Source of the DNA: an uncultured Methanomethylovorans sp.
GTDB taxonomy: Archaea; Halobacteriota; Methanosarcinia; Methanosarcinales; Methanosarcinaceae
DNA: 17,920 nt
Reading direction: 5' to 3'
Assembly: GCA_937968035.1 (NCBI GenBank)
Contig: CALBTS010000301.1
Location: 1 to 17,920 of the forward strand
The position numbers and the translations under genes are program-made. The stretch's first letter is position 1, and each line of letters begins with the position of its first letter. Shown here piece after piece: positions 1-7,729 of this stretch. The notes under the pieces were generated by a model. That model worked only from the letters and a program-made list of their open reading frames with translations. It was not told where the DNA came from and searched no databases.

Positions 1-1
1 T

Positions 2-226
2 AAGGAAGAAATCTCTCAGGAATGGAAAGCTGGAGAGATAGTGTTTAATGTGCTCTATCAGAGCCAATTAACAAATATCATAACAGAACAGTTATTTGAG
101 ACAGGAAGTTGTGAATTGACTCCTTTCGGCGTCTCATCAACCTTGCATATTCCTTTTATAAAAATGGTATTAACCCACTATAATAAAGTATCAAAATCGA
201 TTACTGATATATGTCCGATAACCTGA
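2..226 (+). CDS. 3' end of an unrecognised upstream gene (5' truncated by window edge)
   Basis: The frame is open from the first complete codon at position 2 to a TGA at 224-226, giving about 74 residues with no stop. It is therefore more likely the C-terminal tail of a gene that begins outside the window than a short gene starting at the GTG at 41. The tail is mixed hydrophobic and polar, with a stretch near its end reading LTPFGVSSTLHIPFIK, and I see no catalytic motif in it. It overlaps the start of the next gene by 16 bases in another frame, which suggests one transcript and translational coupling. Its neighbour, a sugar-type oxidoreductase, makes a sugar-nucleotide enzyme plausible, but I cannot name the family from this fragment. 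Confidence 0.6.
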   Translation, partial: KEEISQEWKAGEIVFNVLYQSQLTNIITEQLFETGSCELTPFGVSSTLHIPFIKMVLTHYNKVSKSITDICPIT

Positions 227-1158
227 GAGTACTGATTGTAGGCGCTGGTACAATAGCAAAAGAATATATAAAAGTACTTCTGGCACAGCATAAAGTCCCG
301 ATAGTAATCACAAGGGGTGAAGACAAGGCGTCAGATTTAAAACGGATCTATCCGGATATTGAAGTTTTAACAGGGGGTCTGGAAAACAGGCTAAACAATT
401 TTAAAATGCCCACTTATGCAATTGTAGCCACGCCTATAGAGAGCTTGTCATTATGCACCAAACTTTTAATTCAGGCAGGATGTAAAAATATTATGGCCGA
501 AAAACCTCTCACCTTTTATTCTGATGATGCATCCGTGATTAAACAAATGGCTTGCATTCATAATTCCAACGTCTTCATAGCCTATAACCGTAGAACTTAT
601 CAATCTGTACTTAAAGCAAAAGAATTAATAGTTGAAGACGGAGGGGTCTTGTCATTCCATTTTGATTTCACTGAGGCTATTTTTAAAATCACCCCTGCCA
701 ACTATGATGAGAACACCCTCAAATATTGGGGGATGGCTAATAGTTCCCATGTGATAGATACAGCTTTCTACATTGCCGGAAAACCAGCGTGGATCGAGTG
801 TAGACAGTACGGAGATAAGGTAAGCTGGCATGAGGCGGGATCTGTTTTCACCGGGATGGGAGAGACTTTAGCGGGGGTTCCTTTCACCTATCATGCCAAT
901 TGGGGTGCCCCTGGCAGGTGGAATATCGAAATAATGACAGAGAAAAGAAAACTGATGTTGTCTCCTATGGAAAAGCTAAAGCAACAGAAAAAGAATGGAT
1001 TCATAGTAGAGGATATAGAAATTAACGAACGTTTAGATACTGATTTTAAACCGGGTTTTCATCAGCAGGTTTCAAACTTCTTAAGCTCAGGAGACCTTTT
1101 ATCCATTAATAAACTGGAAGAGGGAATATCGATCTTTAAGAAGGTATTTAATTATTAA
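211..1158 (+). CDS. Gfo/Idh/MocA-family NAD(P)-dependent oxidoreductase
   Basis: This 315-residue protein has an N-terminal Rossmann fold with the dinucleotide-binding turn GAGTIA at residues 11-16. The family motif EKP is at 97-99, where the lysine normally contacts the cofactor and substrate. YNRR follows at 125-128, and an HxxD pair (H180, D183) sits where the family's catalytic histidine is expected. The length is slightly below the usual 330-380. Family members oxidise or reduce hydroxyls of sugars, often UDP- or CMP-linked sugars in polysaccharide loci, in the cytoplasm. The substrate cannot be read from the sequence. The ATG at 211 directly precedes the Rossmann strand and overlaps the previous frame by 16 bases. 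The next gene is a pseudogene 112 bases downstream, so this pair may belong to an upstream nucleotide-sugar block. Confidence 0.88.
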   Translation: MSDNLRVLIVGAGTIAKEYIKVLLAQHKVPIVITRGEDKASDLKRIYPDIEVLTGGLENRLNNFKMPTYAIVATPIESLSLCTKLLIQAGCKNIMAEKPLTFYSDDASVIKQMACIHNSNVFIAYNRRTYQSVLKAKELIVEDGGVLSFHFDFTEAIFKITPANYDENTLKYWGMANSSHVIDTAFYIAGKPAWIECRQYGDKVSWHEAGSVFTGMGETLAGVPFTYHANWGAPGRWNIEIMTEKRKLMLSPMEKLKQQKKNGFIVEDIEINERLDTDFKPGFHQQVSNFLSSGDLLSINKLEEGISIFKKVFNY

Positions 1159-1270
1159 TCAGGCAATACTATTTGCAGGTCGTAGAGAATTGCATGTCTT
1201 AAATTGATGCCCAGGATAAAAAAGCGACAACATTCCTAAGGATTCTTACTAAGTCGACATTGAGAGTATA

Positions 1271-1938
1271 ATGAAAGAGTTAATTGATGATTTATTTTCA
1301 TTGGTATCAAAAGATGAGTTGCAGAAGTTGCTTTTCATACAATTGAAGAACTTCTTCATTATCAGCAAGGAGGAGTTCTCAGTTCTGAATGATATTCAGC
1401 CTCTCGTACTAAATAGACTCAGAGACTGCATTAAAGGTGTTGATAACAAACACTTTAGACTTGAAAATAAGACTTTTTTTCTCCTTATCATTCTGGTCAA
1501 TACCTGATATACCTCTATTACTTTTCAAATGAAATTTATAAGCAACTAGGCTCTGATTCAACCTTATGCGATAGACTTTACTATTTGAATAAAATACTAC
1601 ATTCATGTGACATCTATTACGCAATTGAATTGCCGACGGTTTTCTTTCTGGAACACCCGGTTGGCACTGTGCTTGGACGAGCTAAATACGGGAATAATTT
1701 CTTTGCTATGCAGGGATGTACCGTTGGAGGCAATAAAGGTGTCTATCCGATTATTGGTGATAATGTTAAGATGTATTCAAACTCAAAAATTATTGGTAAG
1801 TCTAATATTGGACACAACGTCATGGTTGGAGCAAATTGCTTTATTAAAGACCTTGATATTTAAGATAACACGACGGTGTATGGTCAGTATCCCAATCTAA
1901 CTATCATTGAAAGAAATTCATTGCCGAAGAATGAGTGA
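1271..1938 (+). pseudogene. Decayed serine-acetyltransferase-like (LbH) gene: frameshift plus premature stop
   Basis: Two open frames abut here. The first, from the ATG at 1271, encodes a helical N-terminal region ending ...HFRLENKT. It then runs out of frame after a seven-T run at 1474-1480 and stops at 1507. In the next frame the sequence continues without a break from that same run as FSPYHSGQYLIYLYY..., then EHPVGTVLGRAKYG and QGCTVGGNKG. This is the catalytic and hexapeptide-repeat region of serine-acetyltransferase-like proteins found in surface-polysaccharide loci. One added T in the run would restore a single frame of 222 codons. A second lesion, TAA at 1861-1863, cuts off the last 25 codons (DNTTVYGQYPNL...), which still resemble the family's C-terminus. 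The intact gene would have O- or N-acetylated a sugar. Both lesions are seen directly; loss of function is inferred. A shortened product from transcriptional slippage remains possible. Confidence 0.85.
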
Positions 1939-2075
1939 GATGGAACATTGTATAATGCAAAAGCAACAATAACGCATTGATAAGATTGGAATCATTTTTT
2001 CGAGAAGCTCTAAAATGCTTTGATAATCTCCTAAATGTCTAATTCTGTTTGTATTTCAGAACTCCTAAAGTGCTG

Positions 2076-3290
2076 ATGAGAACGAGAATACTCTTTATTC
2101 CTTCGCTGTTTTATCTGTCAAATAAGTTATTGATTCGTATATCTAATCATCTTGGTGATCTCGAAACAATGTTTCTGGATGCAGAATATGCCCTTAATAA
2201 AAAGCATTCGTCAGATTATGATAAAGAAATTAATACTCTTAAAAGACACTTCAACCAGGTTGACCGTATTAATGATACACATGAATATGGTCTTTCAAAT
2301 GAAAAGGACCCAATTCTAAGACTCAAATTCTATCGAAATAAGCGAAGGATAAATTCAAGTACTGTACAAAAGATTAAACAGTTACAGCCAGATCTAATTG
2401 TAATGACTTCCGATAGAACGGATACTTTCAAACTAGTGGTCAATTACTTTAAGGACATACCGGTGCTGGTAATCCAACAGGGTACTTTGCAAGAAGCGGT
2501 TGCACAAAAGTTAGGATTAAAAGTGAGATTGCGTTATTTATTCTTGAAAGTGCTCTTTAAATATCCTACGCTTTCAATTAATCCATGGGTTAGGAAGGCA
2601 GGCATTACAAAAAAAATATTCAAAGCATATTGGTCCTCTTTCTGGGTCTATGATCATATTACAGAGAATGTATTTTTTACCGGGAATCCTAGTTTGGATG
2701 AGGTAATTTTTTATGGCAATAACCGCTTAGAGAATATGGAGAATTATAATTTCACAGCACCAAGGGTCCTTTATACAACACAACCTTTAGCTTCTGTGTT
2801 CGACTTTCAGAAACAAAATCAGTTTAATGAGCATATTCTCAATTTTATTAATAATAAACCGGACCTTAACCTAACTATAAAAGTCCATCCACGAGAGGAC
2901 CTTGATTACTATTCTGAGTTCTTTGGCAATAGTACTTGCAAGAATATACGAATAACGAAAGAAGCCGATTTAGATACACTATTTGATAAAGCAGATCTAT
3001 TGATTACAGGGTATTCAGGAACCAGCTATCAGGCTGTTGCCAGAGGTGTGCCAGTCATAGCGTTAGATACAGGCGATTTGTATGATTACGGAAAATTCTT
3101 TCCCGGAGATGGAGTAATCGTTGTTAAGTCTTTTGAGGAAATGACGAAAGCATTTGACAAACTAACGTCACTTGAGGGATTTAAAGATTTTATTAATAAG
3201 CGAAGTTCTTTTTTAAAGATCATCAACACCTTTGATGATAATCAAAGCGGTAAAAGGTTAGCAGAACTGATTAGGCACTTGGCTGGCTAA
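2076..3290 (+). CDS. GT-B glycosyl/glycerophospho-transferase, CDP-glycerol/capsule type
   Basis: This protein of about 404 residues has no signal peptide and a GT-B-like C-terminal half. Visible motifs are KVHPRE (HPRE near residues 271-274) and TGYSGTS (near 311-317) followed by AVARGVPVIALD. This layout is shared by CDP-glycerol glycerophosphotransferases, capsule polysaccharide transferases and related UDP-GlcNAc-epimerase-fold proteins, in which the HP and S/T-rich loops hold the nucleotide phosphates. It probably adds one residue, or a glycerol- or ribitol-phosphate, to the repeat unit at the cytoplasmic face of the membrane. The frame is open back to a TTG at 2049, but I prefer the ATG at 2076, which directly precedes the first beta strand (MRTRILFIPSL). 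It ends one base before the flippase gene, so the two are surely co-transcribed. Confidence 0.7.
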   Translation: MRTRILFIPSLFYLSNKLLIRISNHLGDLETMFLDAEYALNKKHSSDYDKEINTLKRHFNQVDRINDTHEYGLSNEKDPILRLKFYRNKRRINSSTVQKIKQLQPDLIVMTSDRTDTFKLVVNYFKDIPVLVIQQGTLQEAVAQKLGLKVRLRYLFLKVLFKYPTLSINPWVRKAGITKKIFKAYWSSFWVYDHITENVFFTGNPSLDEVIFYGNNRLENMENYNFTAPRVLYTTQPLASVFDFQKQNQFNEHILNFINNKPDLNLTIKVHPREDLDYYSEFFGNSTCKNIRITKEADLDTLFDKADLLITGYSGTSYQAVARGVPVIALDTGDLYDYGKFFPGDGVIVVKSFEEMTKAFDKLTSLEGFKDFINKRSSFLKIINTFDDNQSGKRLAELIRHLAG

Positions 3291-3291
3291 G

Positions 3292-4755
3292 ATGTTTAAA
3301 AGTTTAAGCAAAGCAAGCAAAGCGGTTCAGGAGGCACCATTTTTTGAAACACTGAACCACTCAAAAAATTATCTGATATCTTCCGTTGCCCAGGAAGGTC
3401 TCAAATTTGTTTCAATTCCTGTCTTCACATATTTATTGACAGTAGAAGACTACGGGATCATAAATATTTTTAGCTCTTATGTTTCAATTTTCGTCATACT
3501 TTTAGTATTTAATCTGCATGGAGCTGTCTCGAGATATTATTACGAGGAAAAAGAAGACTTCAACCAGTTTTTAGGATTTTCAATTGCCCTTGTAGGATGC
3601 ATTTATTCTTTTTCCATCGCTGGATTTTTGATTTTTCAGCGGCACATCAGCAGTTGGATTGAATTACCCGAATCAGTAATACCTTATTTTATTCCTGCTG
3701 TACTCATGGGAATCATCTCCTCATTGTTCAGGCAGGTATATCAGCCAAGAAAAGAAACAAAGAGAATCAGGAGGGTTTCAATAGCACAAACGTATGTGGG
3801 TTTTGCATTAGCTGTTGGATTCATACTTTTACAGAAAGATGAGCTCTATCTTGGGCGTTTGAAAGGAGATGTTGCCGTTTTTATAATTTTTGGATTCCTG
3901 CGGATGAGGGATGTCTTAAGATATACTTCATTCAGGTTCAAATTCAACAAAGAACATCTTAAATACATATTAAATTTTTCTTTGCCTAATATCCCCTATT
4001 TACTTAGTGGAATTATAATTGCACAATTTGGCAGGATTATGCTTAATAATACAAATGGAAGTGAGGAGGCTGGGTTATATAGCTTTGCATACAACATAGC
4101 TACACTACAAATCATGATCTCTAATTCCTTGCATAATGCATGGACCCCAAACTATTATGCCTATATGAATAGGACAAATTATGAGGTAATGGACAATGAG
4201 AGTCATTTGATTATTAAATTGATTACACTTTCTGCTATAATACTTATAATGTTCGCAAATGAATTAGGCGCTTTGCTCAGCCCTGATAGTTATCATACTG
4301 CCCTGAATGCGATCCCTGTTATAATTCTGGGGCATTTCTTTCTGGGCATTTTACCATTTAACAAAAACGCAATTCAGTATTCAAAAAAGACCTACATTAC
4401 TGCAGCAACCACGATAAGTGCCGGCATATTAAATATAGTATTAAATGCCTTATTTATACCAAAATATGGGTACATAGCTGCAGCATATTCAACTTTGGCG
4501 AGTTATGCTTACCTCTATATAATTGAAACAATTATTTCAAAATACTTTTTGAAATATCATATCTTTTCTCCAGGCAAATTGAAAATTGAATTTATAGTTC
4601 TTGGGGGTGTTTTAATATTATATTATTTATTGTTTTCGACAAGTAGCGTGTTCTCTTTCCAGAATCTAGTACTTAAATTATTAATTGTTGGTATTACTGT
4701 TACCATACTCTTTTGGAAGAAAAGGAAGTTGGTGGTTTCAATTTTCAAGACATAA
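3292..4755 (+). CDS. wzx: Wzx-type polysaccharide repeat-unit flippase (MATE/MOP superfamily)
   Basis: This 487-residue protein is almost entirely hydrophobic, with roughly 12-14 membrane helices. It has features of the polysaccharide-transport branch of the MOP superfamily: an N-terminal VFTYLLTVEDYGIINIF segment and a central QFGRIMLNN followed by GLYSFAYNIA, which recurs in bacterial Wzx proteins. Wzx moves undecaprenyl-diphosphate-linked repeat units from the cytoplasmic to the outer face of the inner membrane. Together with the Wzy-like protein at 7722, it shows that this is a Wzx/Wzy-dependent pathway and not an ABC-transporter one. The start ATG lies one base after the preceding stop codon. 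No unusual residues or breaks are seen. Confidence 0.92.
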   Translation: MFKSLSKASKAVQEAPFFETLNHSKNYLISSVAQEGLKFVSIPVFTYLLTVEDYGIINIFSSYVSIFVILLVFNLHGAVSRYYYEEKEDFNQFLGFSIALVGCIYSFSIAGFLIFQRHISSWIELPESVIPYFIPAVLMGIISSLFRQVYQPRKETKRIRRVSIAQTYVGFALAVGFILLQKDELYLGRLKGDVAVFIIFGFLRMRDVLRYTSFRFKFNKEHLKYILNFSLPNIPYLLSGIIIAQFGRIMLNNTNGSEEAGLYSFAYNIATLQIMISNSLHNAWTPNYYAYMNRTNYEVMDNESHLIIKLITLSAIILIMFANELGALLSPDSYHTALNAIPVIILGHFFLGILPFNKNAIQYSKKTYITAATTISAGILNIVLNALFIPKYGYIAAAYSTLASYAYLYIIETIISKYFLKYHIFSPGKLKIEFIVLGGVLILYYLLFSTSSVFSFQNLVLKLLIVGITVTILFWKKRKLVVSIFKT

Positions 4756-4790
4756 TAATTTGGGAGAAGGAACAAGCAACTAATTTAGGG

Positions 4791-4822
4791 TGATTTGATG
4801 AATAACAGTTTATTTCAAATCA
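4791..4822 (+). promoter_or_regulatory. Stem-loop in the leader of the 4829 gene
   Basis: TGATTTGA at 4791-4798 is the exact reverse complement of TCAAATCA at 4815-4822. Inside it, AATAA (4801-4805) pairs with TTATT (4810-4814) around the loop CAGT, with a two-base bulge TG on the left arm. This gives a 13-pair, AT-rich stem ending six bases before the ATG at 4829. It sits in the 73-base gap between the flippase and the next gene. It lacks the GC-rich stem and T run of an intrinsic terminator, so I read it as a possible translation or RNA-processing element. The function is inferred. Confidence 0.35.
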
Positions 4823-4828
4823 AGATCA

Positions 4829-6271
4829 ATGAATAGCGTCACATCCGAAGAACTCAGCAAATTCGAGATGGAACTCAATCATTTTAAGTTCAGAGGTATA
4901 CCTATCGGTAGTCTGATTACTAGTCACTTGATTCTTGACCTTATGCAAGCCGCTTTTAATCCAAATGATTACCTTAAGGAAACGGCGATGTTTTATTATC
5001 TGAAATTCTTTCCAAAAAAGCAAATAAAAGGATTTGACTTCAATAAGCATGCAAAAAGTAAAGGCCTGCCAATACTTACCTTTATTTCAGAAAGAAGACA
5101 TATTTTTGATATGTCATATCCTGTATATGAACTGATAGGCTCTGAAAACATCTTTTGTCTTATTAAGAACGAAAAGGTATTCAACTTGTTTGGATTTAGA
5201 CCAACTCATTACTCCTTTCGAAATGAGCTTCCTACTTATGCTTTCAAATTATGGCGTAAAGATTTCCAGGTATTGTGGAGCCAAATTGAAAAGACGCTGA
5301 CGAATTTCATTGACCGAAATGACCTCCCGATAACCTATAGACTGCGATTTAAAAATAATCTGCTGGGAGAAACAAGGTACCTTATTTCTTTTGAAATAAT
5401 GCTAGAATTCCTTGAGCCTAAATACATCCTTACTCATTATGATAGATATTCGTTTACCGCATCACTTTGTTCAGTAGCAAAGAAGTTTTCAATTCCAGTT
5501 TTTACTATGTCACATGGGATTGTTGGAAACTCAATCGGATACACACCCTTAATTGCAGATAAGGTATTTGCGTGGGGCGAGCGTCAAATGCAGGATTATC
5601 TTCGCTTTGGCCTTGAGGAGAATAAAATCGTAGTGGCTGGAGCTCCACAAATGAGCCAAGATATAAAAGCTGATAAGGCTCAATTAAAAGCCAAGCTTGG
5701 AATAAAATCGAACATTAAAATTATTCTGCTTGCAACAAATCCTATTCAAAAAAAATTAAGGATCAAACTATTTGAAATTTTTTGCATTGCCCTAAATAAA
5801 CTTTCTGCCAATGAGTATTATGGTGTTTTAAAAATTCACCCATCGGAGAATATGGATTTTTACACTTCATTAGAAAATATACCTCCCAATCTATTTCTGG
5901 ATAGGGAAAAATCAATAAGTTACGAGGAATACTTTGCATTGGCAGACATGGTATGTAATTATAATTCCGCATTTGCTATTGATGCAATCTTAAGAGGGTT
6001 GCCATTAGTGACAATTAATGTGCATGATGGTTACTTGTTTCAAGCGAAGGATTATTTTGAAAGTGGCAAATTACCAGTTGTAACCAATGGCGAAGAATTG
6101 GCTTCTATAATTGAAGCTTATTTCAATGACAATAATTTTGCTGATAGTCTTAATAGAAGGATAAGTGAATATGCAAGTAAGTGTTGTTATGCCTCTGGTA
6201 AAGATGCAGCCAGAAATATATTACTTGGCATAAACGAGTATTTCAAAAGGAGAGAAATTCAGAATAATTAG
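4829..6271 (+). CDS. Capsule-type GT-B glycosyltransferase (SHG...HPSE family)
   Basis: This protein of 480 residues has two halves. The C-terminal half carries MSHGIVGNS (SHG near 228-230), then ADKVFAWGERQ and KIVVAGAPQ, the recurring layout of capsule polysaccharide and CDP-glycerol-like transferases. KIHPSE follows (HPSE near 337-340), with an N-S-A rich loop (CNYNSAFAID) and LRGLPLVTI. These loops normally bind the nucleotide-phosphate of the donor. It is soluble or membrane-associated on the cytoplasmic side and is expected to extend the lipid-linked repeat unit. Donor and acceptor cannot be read. The N-terminal 200 residues resemble nothing I can name. The ATG at 4829 follows a 73-base gap with a stem-loop and overlaps the end of a 12-codon leader frame (4798-4836). 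It is only distantly similar in layout to the 2076 gene, so the two are not simple duplicates. Confidence 0.65.
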   Translation: MNSVTSEELSKFEMELNHFKFRGIPIGSLITSHLILDLMQAAFNPNDYLKETAMFYYLKFFPKKQIKGFDFNKHAKSKGLPILTFISERRHIFDMSYPVYELIGSENIFCLIKNEKVFNLFGFRPTHYSFRNELPTYAFKLWRKDFQVLWSQIEKTLTNFIDRNDLPITYRLRFKNNLLGETRYLISFEIMLEFLEPKYILTHYDRYSFTASLCSVAKKFSIPVFTMSHGIVGNSIGYTPLIADKVFAWGERQMQDYLRFGLEENKIVVAGAPQMSQDIKADKAQLKAKLGIKSNIKIILLATNPIQKKLRIKLFEIFCIALNKLSANEYYGVLKIHPSENMDFYTSLENIPPNLFLDREKSISYEEYFALADMVCNYNSAFAIDAILRGLPLVTINVHDGYLFQAKDYFESGKLPVVTNGEELASIIEAYFNDNNFADSLNRRISEYASKCCYASGKDAARNILLGINEYFKRREIQNN

Positions 6272-6280
6272 GAAACGCTT

Positions 6281-7222
6281 ATGATAGACGTCAGTGTTGT
6301 AATAGTAAATTGGAATGTAAAAGAATTATTGACTGATTGTATACAATCAATTATTGACACCACCAAAGATCTTAGTTATGAAATAATAGTTATTGATAAT
6401 GCAAGCACAGATGGAAGTCTACAGTATCTTAATGAAAAGTTCCCAAGCATAACACTAATTAGCAATGAGGAAAACTTAGGATTTGCAAAGGCTAATAATC
6501 AGGGGTTCAGAATCGCAAAAGGCAAATATATATATATACTGAATCCCGATACTATTATTTCTAAAAATAACATTCAGATACTTACCTCTTATTTGGAGAC
6601 CCATCCTCATGTAGGAGCAGTAGGGCCAAGAGTTGTTACCTTAGATGATAAGATTCAAAAGTCATGTGCAAGAAAATTGCCTACTCTGAAGAAAGTATTT
6701 TTTATGGACATATTACAACTTAAATTAATACCCTGGCTTGGCCCAATAATTGAGAAAAATTTAAGGTATCCATATAATTATGAAGTCGAGCAGGAGATTG
6801 AAGCTGGTGTTGGAGCTGCTTTAATGATTCGCAAATCTGTACTTTTTAAAATAGGACTATTTTATGCAGAGTTTCTGCATGGAGGTGAAGATAACTTTTT
6901 GTGCCATAAATTGAAGCAAGAGGGAAACCAATTAGTATATATTCCCTCAACGACTATTATTCATTATACTGCTGAAAGTGTAAAACAATCAAATATAAGG
7001 AGCTCAGTAAACAATTGTCTGAGTAATGGCTTGTATTTCAGGCTAAAAGGTGGCCAGACGCAATATTTTCTCTTTAAATTTATGATGAGATGGGTATATG
7101 TTCCACCTCGCATTATTTCCCTGTTAATGAAGAAAATATTAAGGGTTGTAAGTGAAAGAGAATTTAATGATCAATGGTCAGTCCTTCTAGGAATATTTAA
7201 GTGGGAAGAAATTAATGGATAG
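6281..7222 (+). CDS. GT2-family glycosyltransferase (GT-A fold)
   Basis: This 313-residue protein opens with VSVVIVNWN, the first strand of the GT-A nucleotide-sugar fold. DNAS is at 39-42, NLGFAKANN at about 65-73, and NPD at 88-90 is the metal-binding DXD-equivalent of this subgroup. GGED near residue 203 matches the catalytic-base region, and IIHYTAES lies further on. These are hallmarks of rhamnosyl- and related GT2 transferases of O-antigen loci. It is cytoplasmic or peripherally bound, with a basic and hydrophobic C-terminal segment (FKFMMRWVYVPPR) that could touch the membrane. It adds one sugar with inversion, and the sugar is unknown. It begins nine bases after the preceding gene and ends three bases before the next, so it is in the same operon. 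Confidence 0.9.
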   Translation: MIDVSVVIVNWNVKELLTDCIQSIIDTTKDLSYEIIVIDNASTDGSLQYLNEKFPSITLISNEENLGFAKANNQGFRIAKGKYIYILNPDTIISKNNIQILTSYLETHPHVGAVGPRVVTLDDKIQKSCARKLPTLKKVFFMDILQLKLIPWLGPIIEKNLRYPYNYEVEQEIEAGVGAALMIRKSVLFKIGLFYAEFLHGGEDNFLCHKLKQEGNQLVYIPSTTIIHYTAESVKQSNIRSSVNNCLSNGLYFRLKGGQTQYFLFKFMMRWVYVPPRIISLLMKKILRVVSEREFNDQWSVLLGIFKWEEING

Positions 7223-7225
7223 AAT

Positions 7226-7729
7226 ATGAGGTGTTTGGAGGATATTAAACATTATTATTCAATAAGTGGTTTTCTTGCGATCATTGATCCGGGACTTTGG
7301 TGTATTTTACTATATCGTTTAGGAAACTTACTGTTTAGGCTAGGACACCGAAAGATAAATCCCTTTTGGTATATATATCTAATCATGTATTATTTTGAAT
7401 TAGTAATATTTAAGATTGAGATTCCTGCATCCGTTTCAATCGGACGAAGACTGTACCTGCCTCATCCTTATGGACTTGTAATGGGAGGTAAAACCACTAT
7501 AGGAGACAACGTAAAAATTGGTCCATGGGTTATTCTGGGTCATAATTTTGATCATCAAAATCCGATCATAGGAGATGATTGTTATATCGGACCTCACGCA
7601 TGTGTCTTGGGCAATGTTAGAATAGGTAAAAATTGTATTATTGGAGCGAATGTTGTAATTACAAAAGATATTCCTGATAACTCAACCATATTTAATAAGC
7701 CACAAGCCAAACCCAGATCAAATGTTTGA
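7226..7729 (+). CDS. Serine-acetyltransferase-like hexapeptide (LbH) acyltransferase
   Basis: This 167-residue protein has a short N-terminal helical part and then hexapeptide repeats (VSIGRRLYLPHP, TTIGDNVKIGPW, PIIGDDCYIGPH, VRIGKNCIIGAN), which form a left-handed beta-helix. HPYG with H80 lies where CysE-type enzymes place a catalytic histidine. The C-terminus, NKPQAKPRSNV, is short. In polysaccharide loci such proteins O- or N-acetylate sugars from acetyl-CoA in the cytoplasm before export. It lacks the long N-terminal domain of true serine acetyltransferase, so a role in cysteine synthesis is unlikely. Its stop overlaps the start of the polymerase gene by eight bases. It is the intact counterpart, in fold, of the decayed gene at 1271-1938, but the sequences differ clearly. 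Confidence 0.87.
   Translation: MRCLEDIKHYYSISGFLAIIDPGLWCILLYRLGNLLFRLGHRKINPFWYIYLIMYYFELVIFKIEIPASVSIGRRLYLPHPYGLVMGGKTTIGDNVKIGPWVILGHNFDHQNPIIGDDCYIGPHACVLGNVRIGKNCIIGANVVITKDIPDNSTIFNKPQAKPRSNV

Noticed and set aside
41..226. Stand-alone 61-codon gene starting at GTG 41
   Set aside because: The frame is open back to position 2 with no stop, so it is better read as the end of a gene starting outside the window.
1474..1507. Natural end of the first pseudogene frame at 1507
   Set aside because: The residues after the T run (FFLLIILVNT) do not resemble the family, while the other frame continues the family sequence at once.
1607..1900. 97-codon frame overlapping the acetyltransferase pseudogene
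   Set aside because: It is a shifted reading of the hexapeptide region. The other frame gives the recognisable LbH sequence.
4791..4822. Intrinsic terminator after the flippase gene
   Set aside because: The stem is AT-rich and lacks a following T run, and the next gene belongs to the same pathway.
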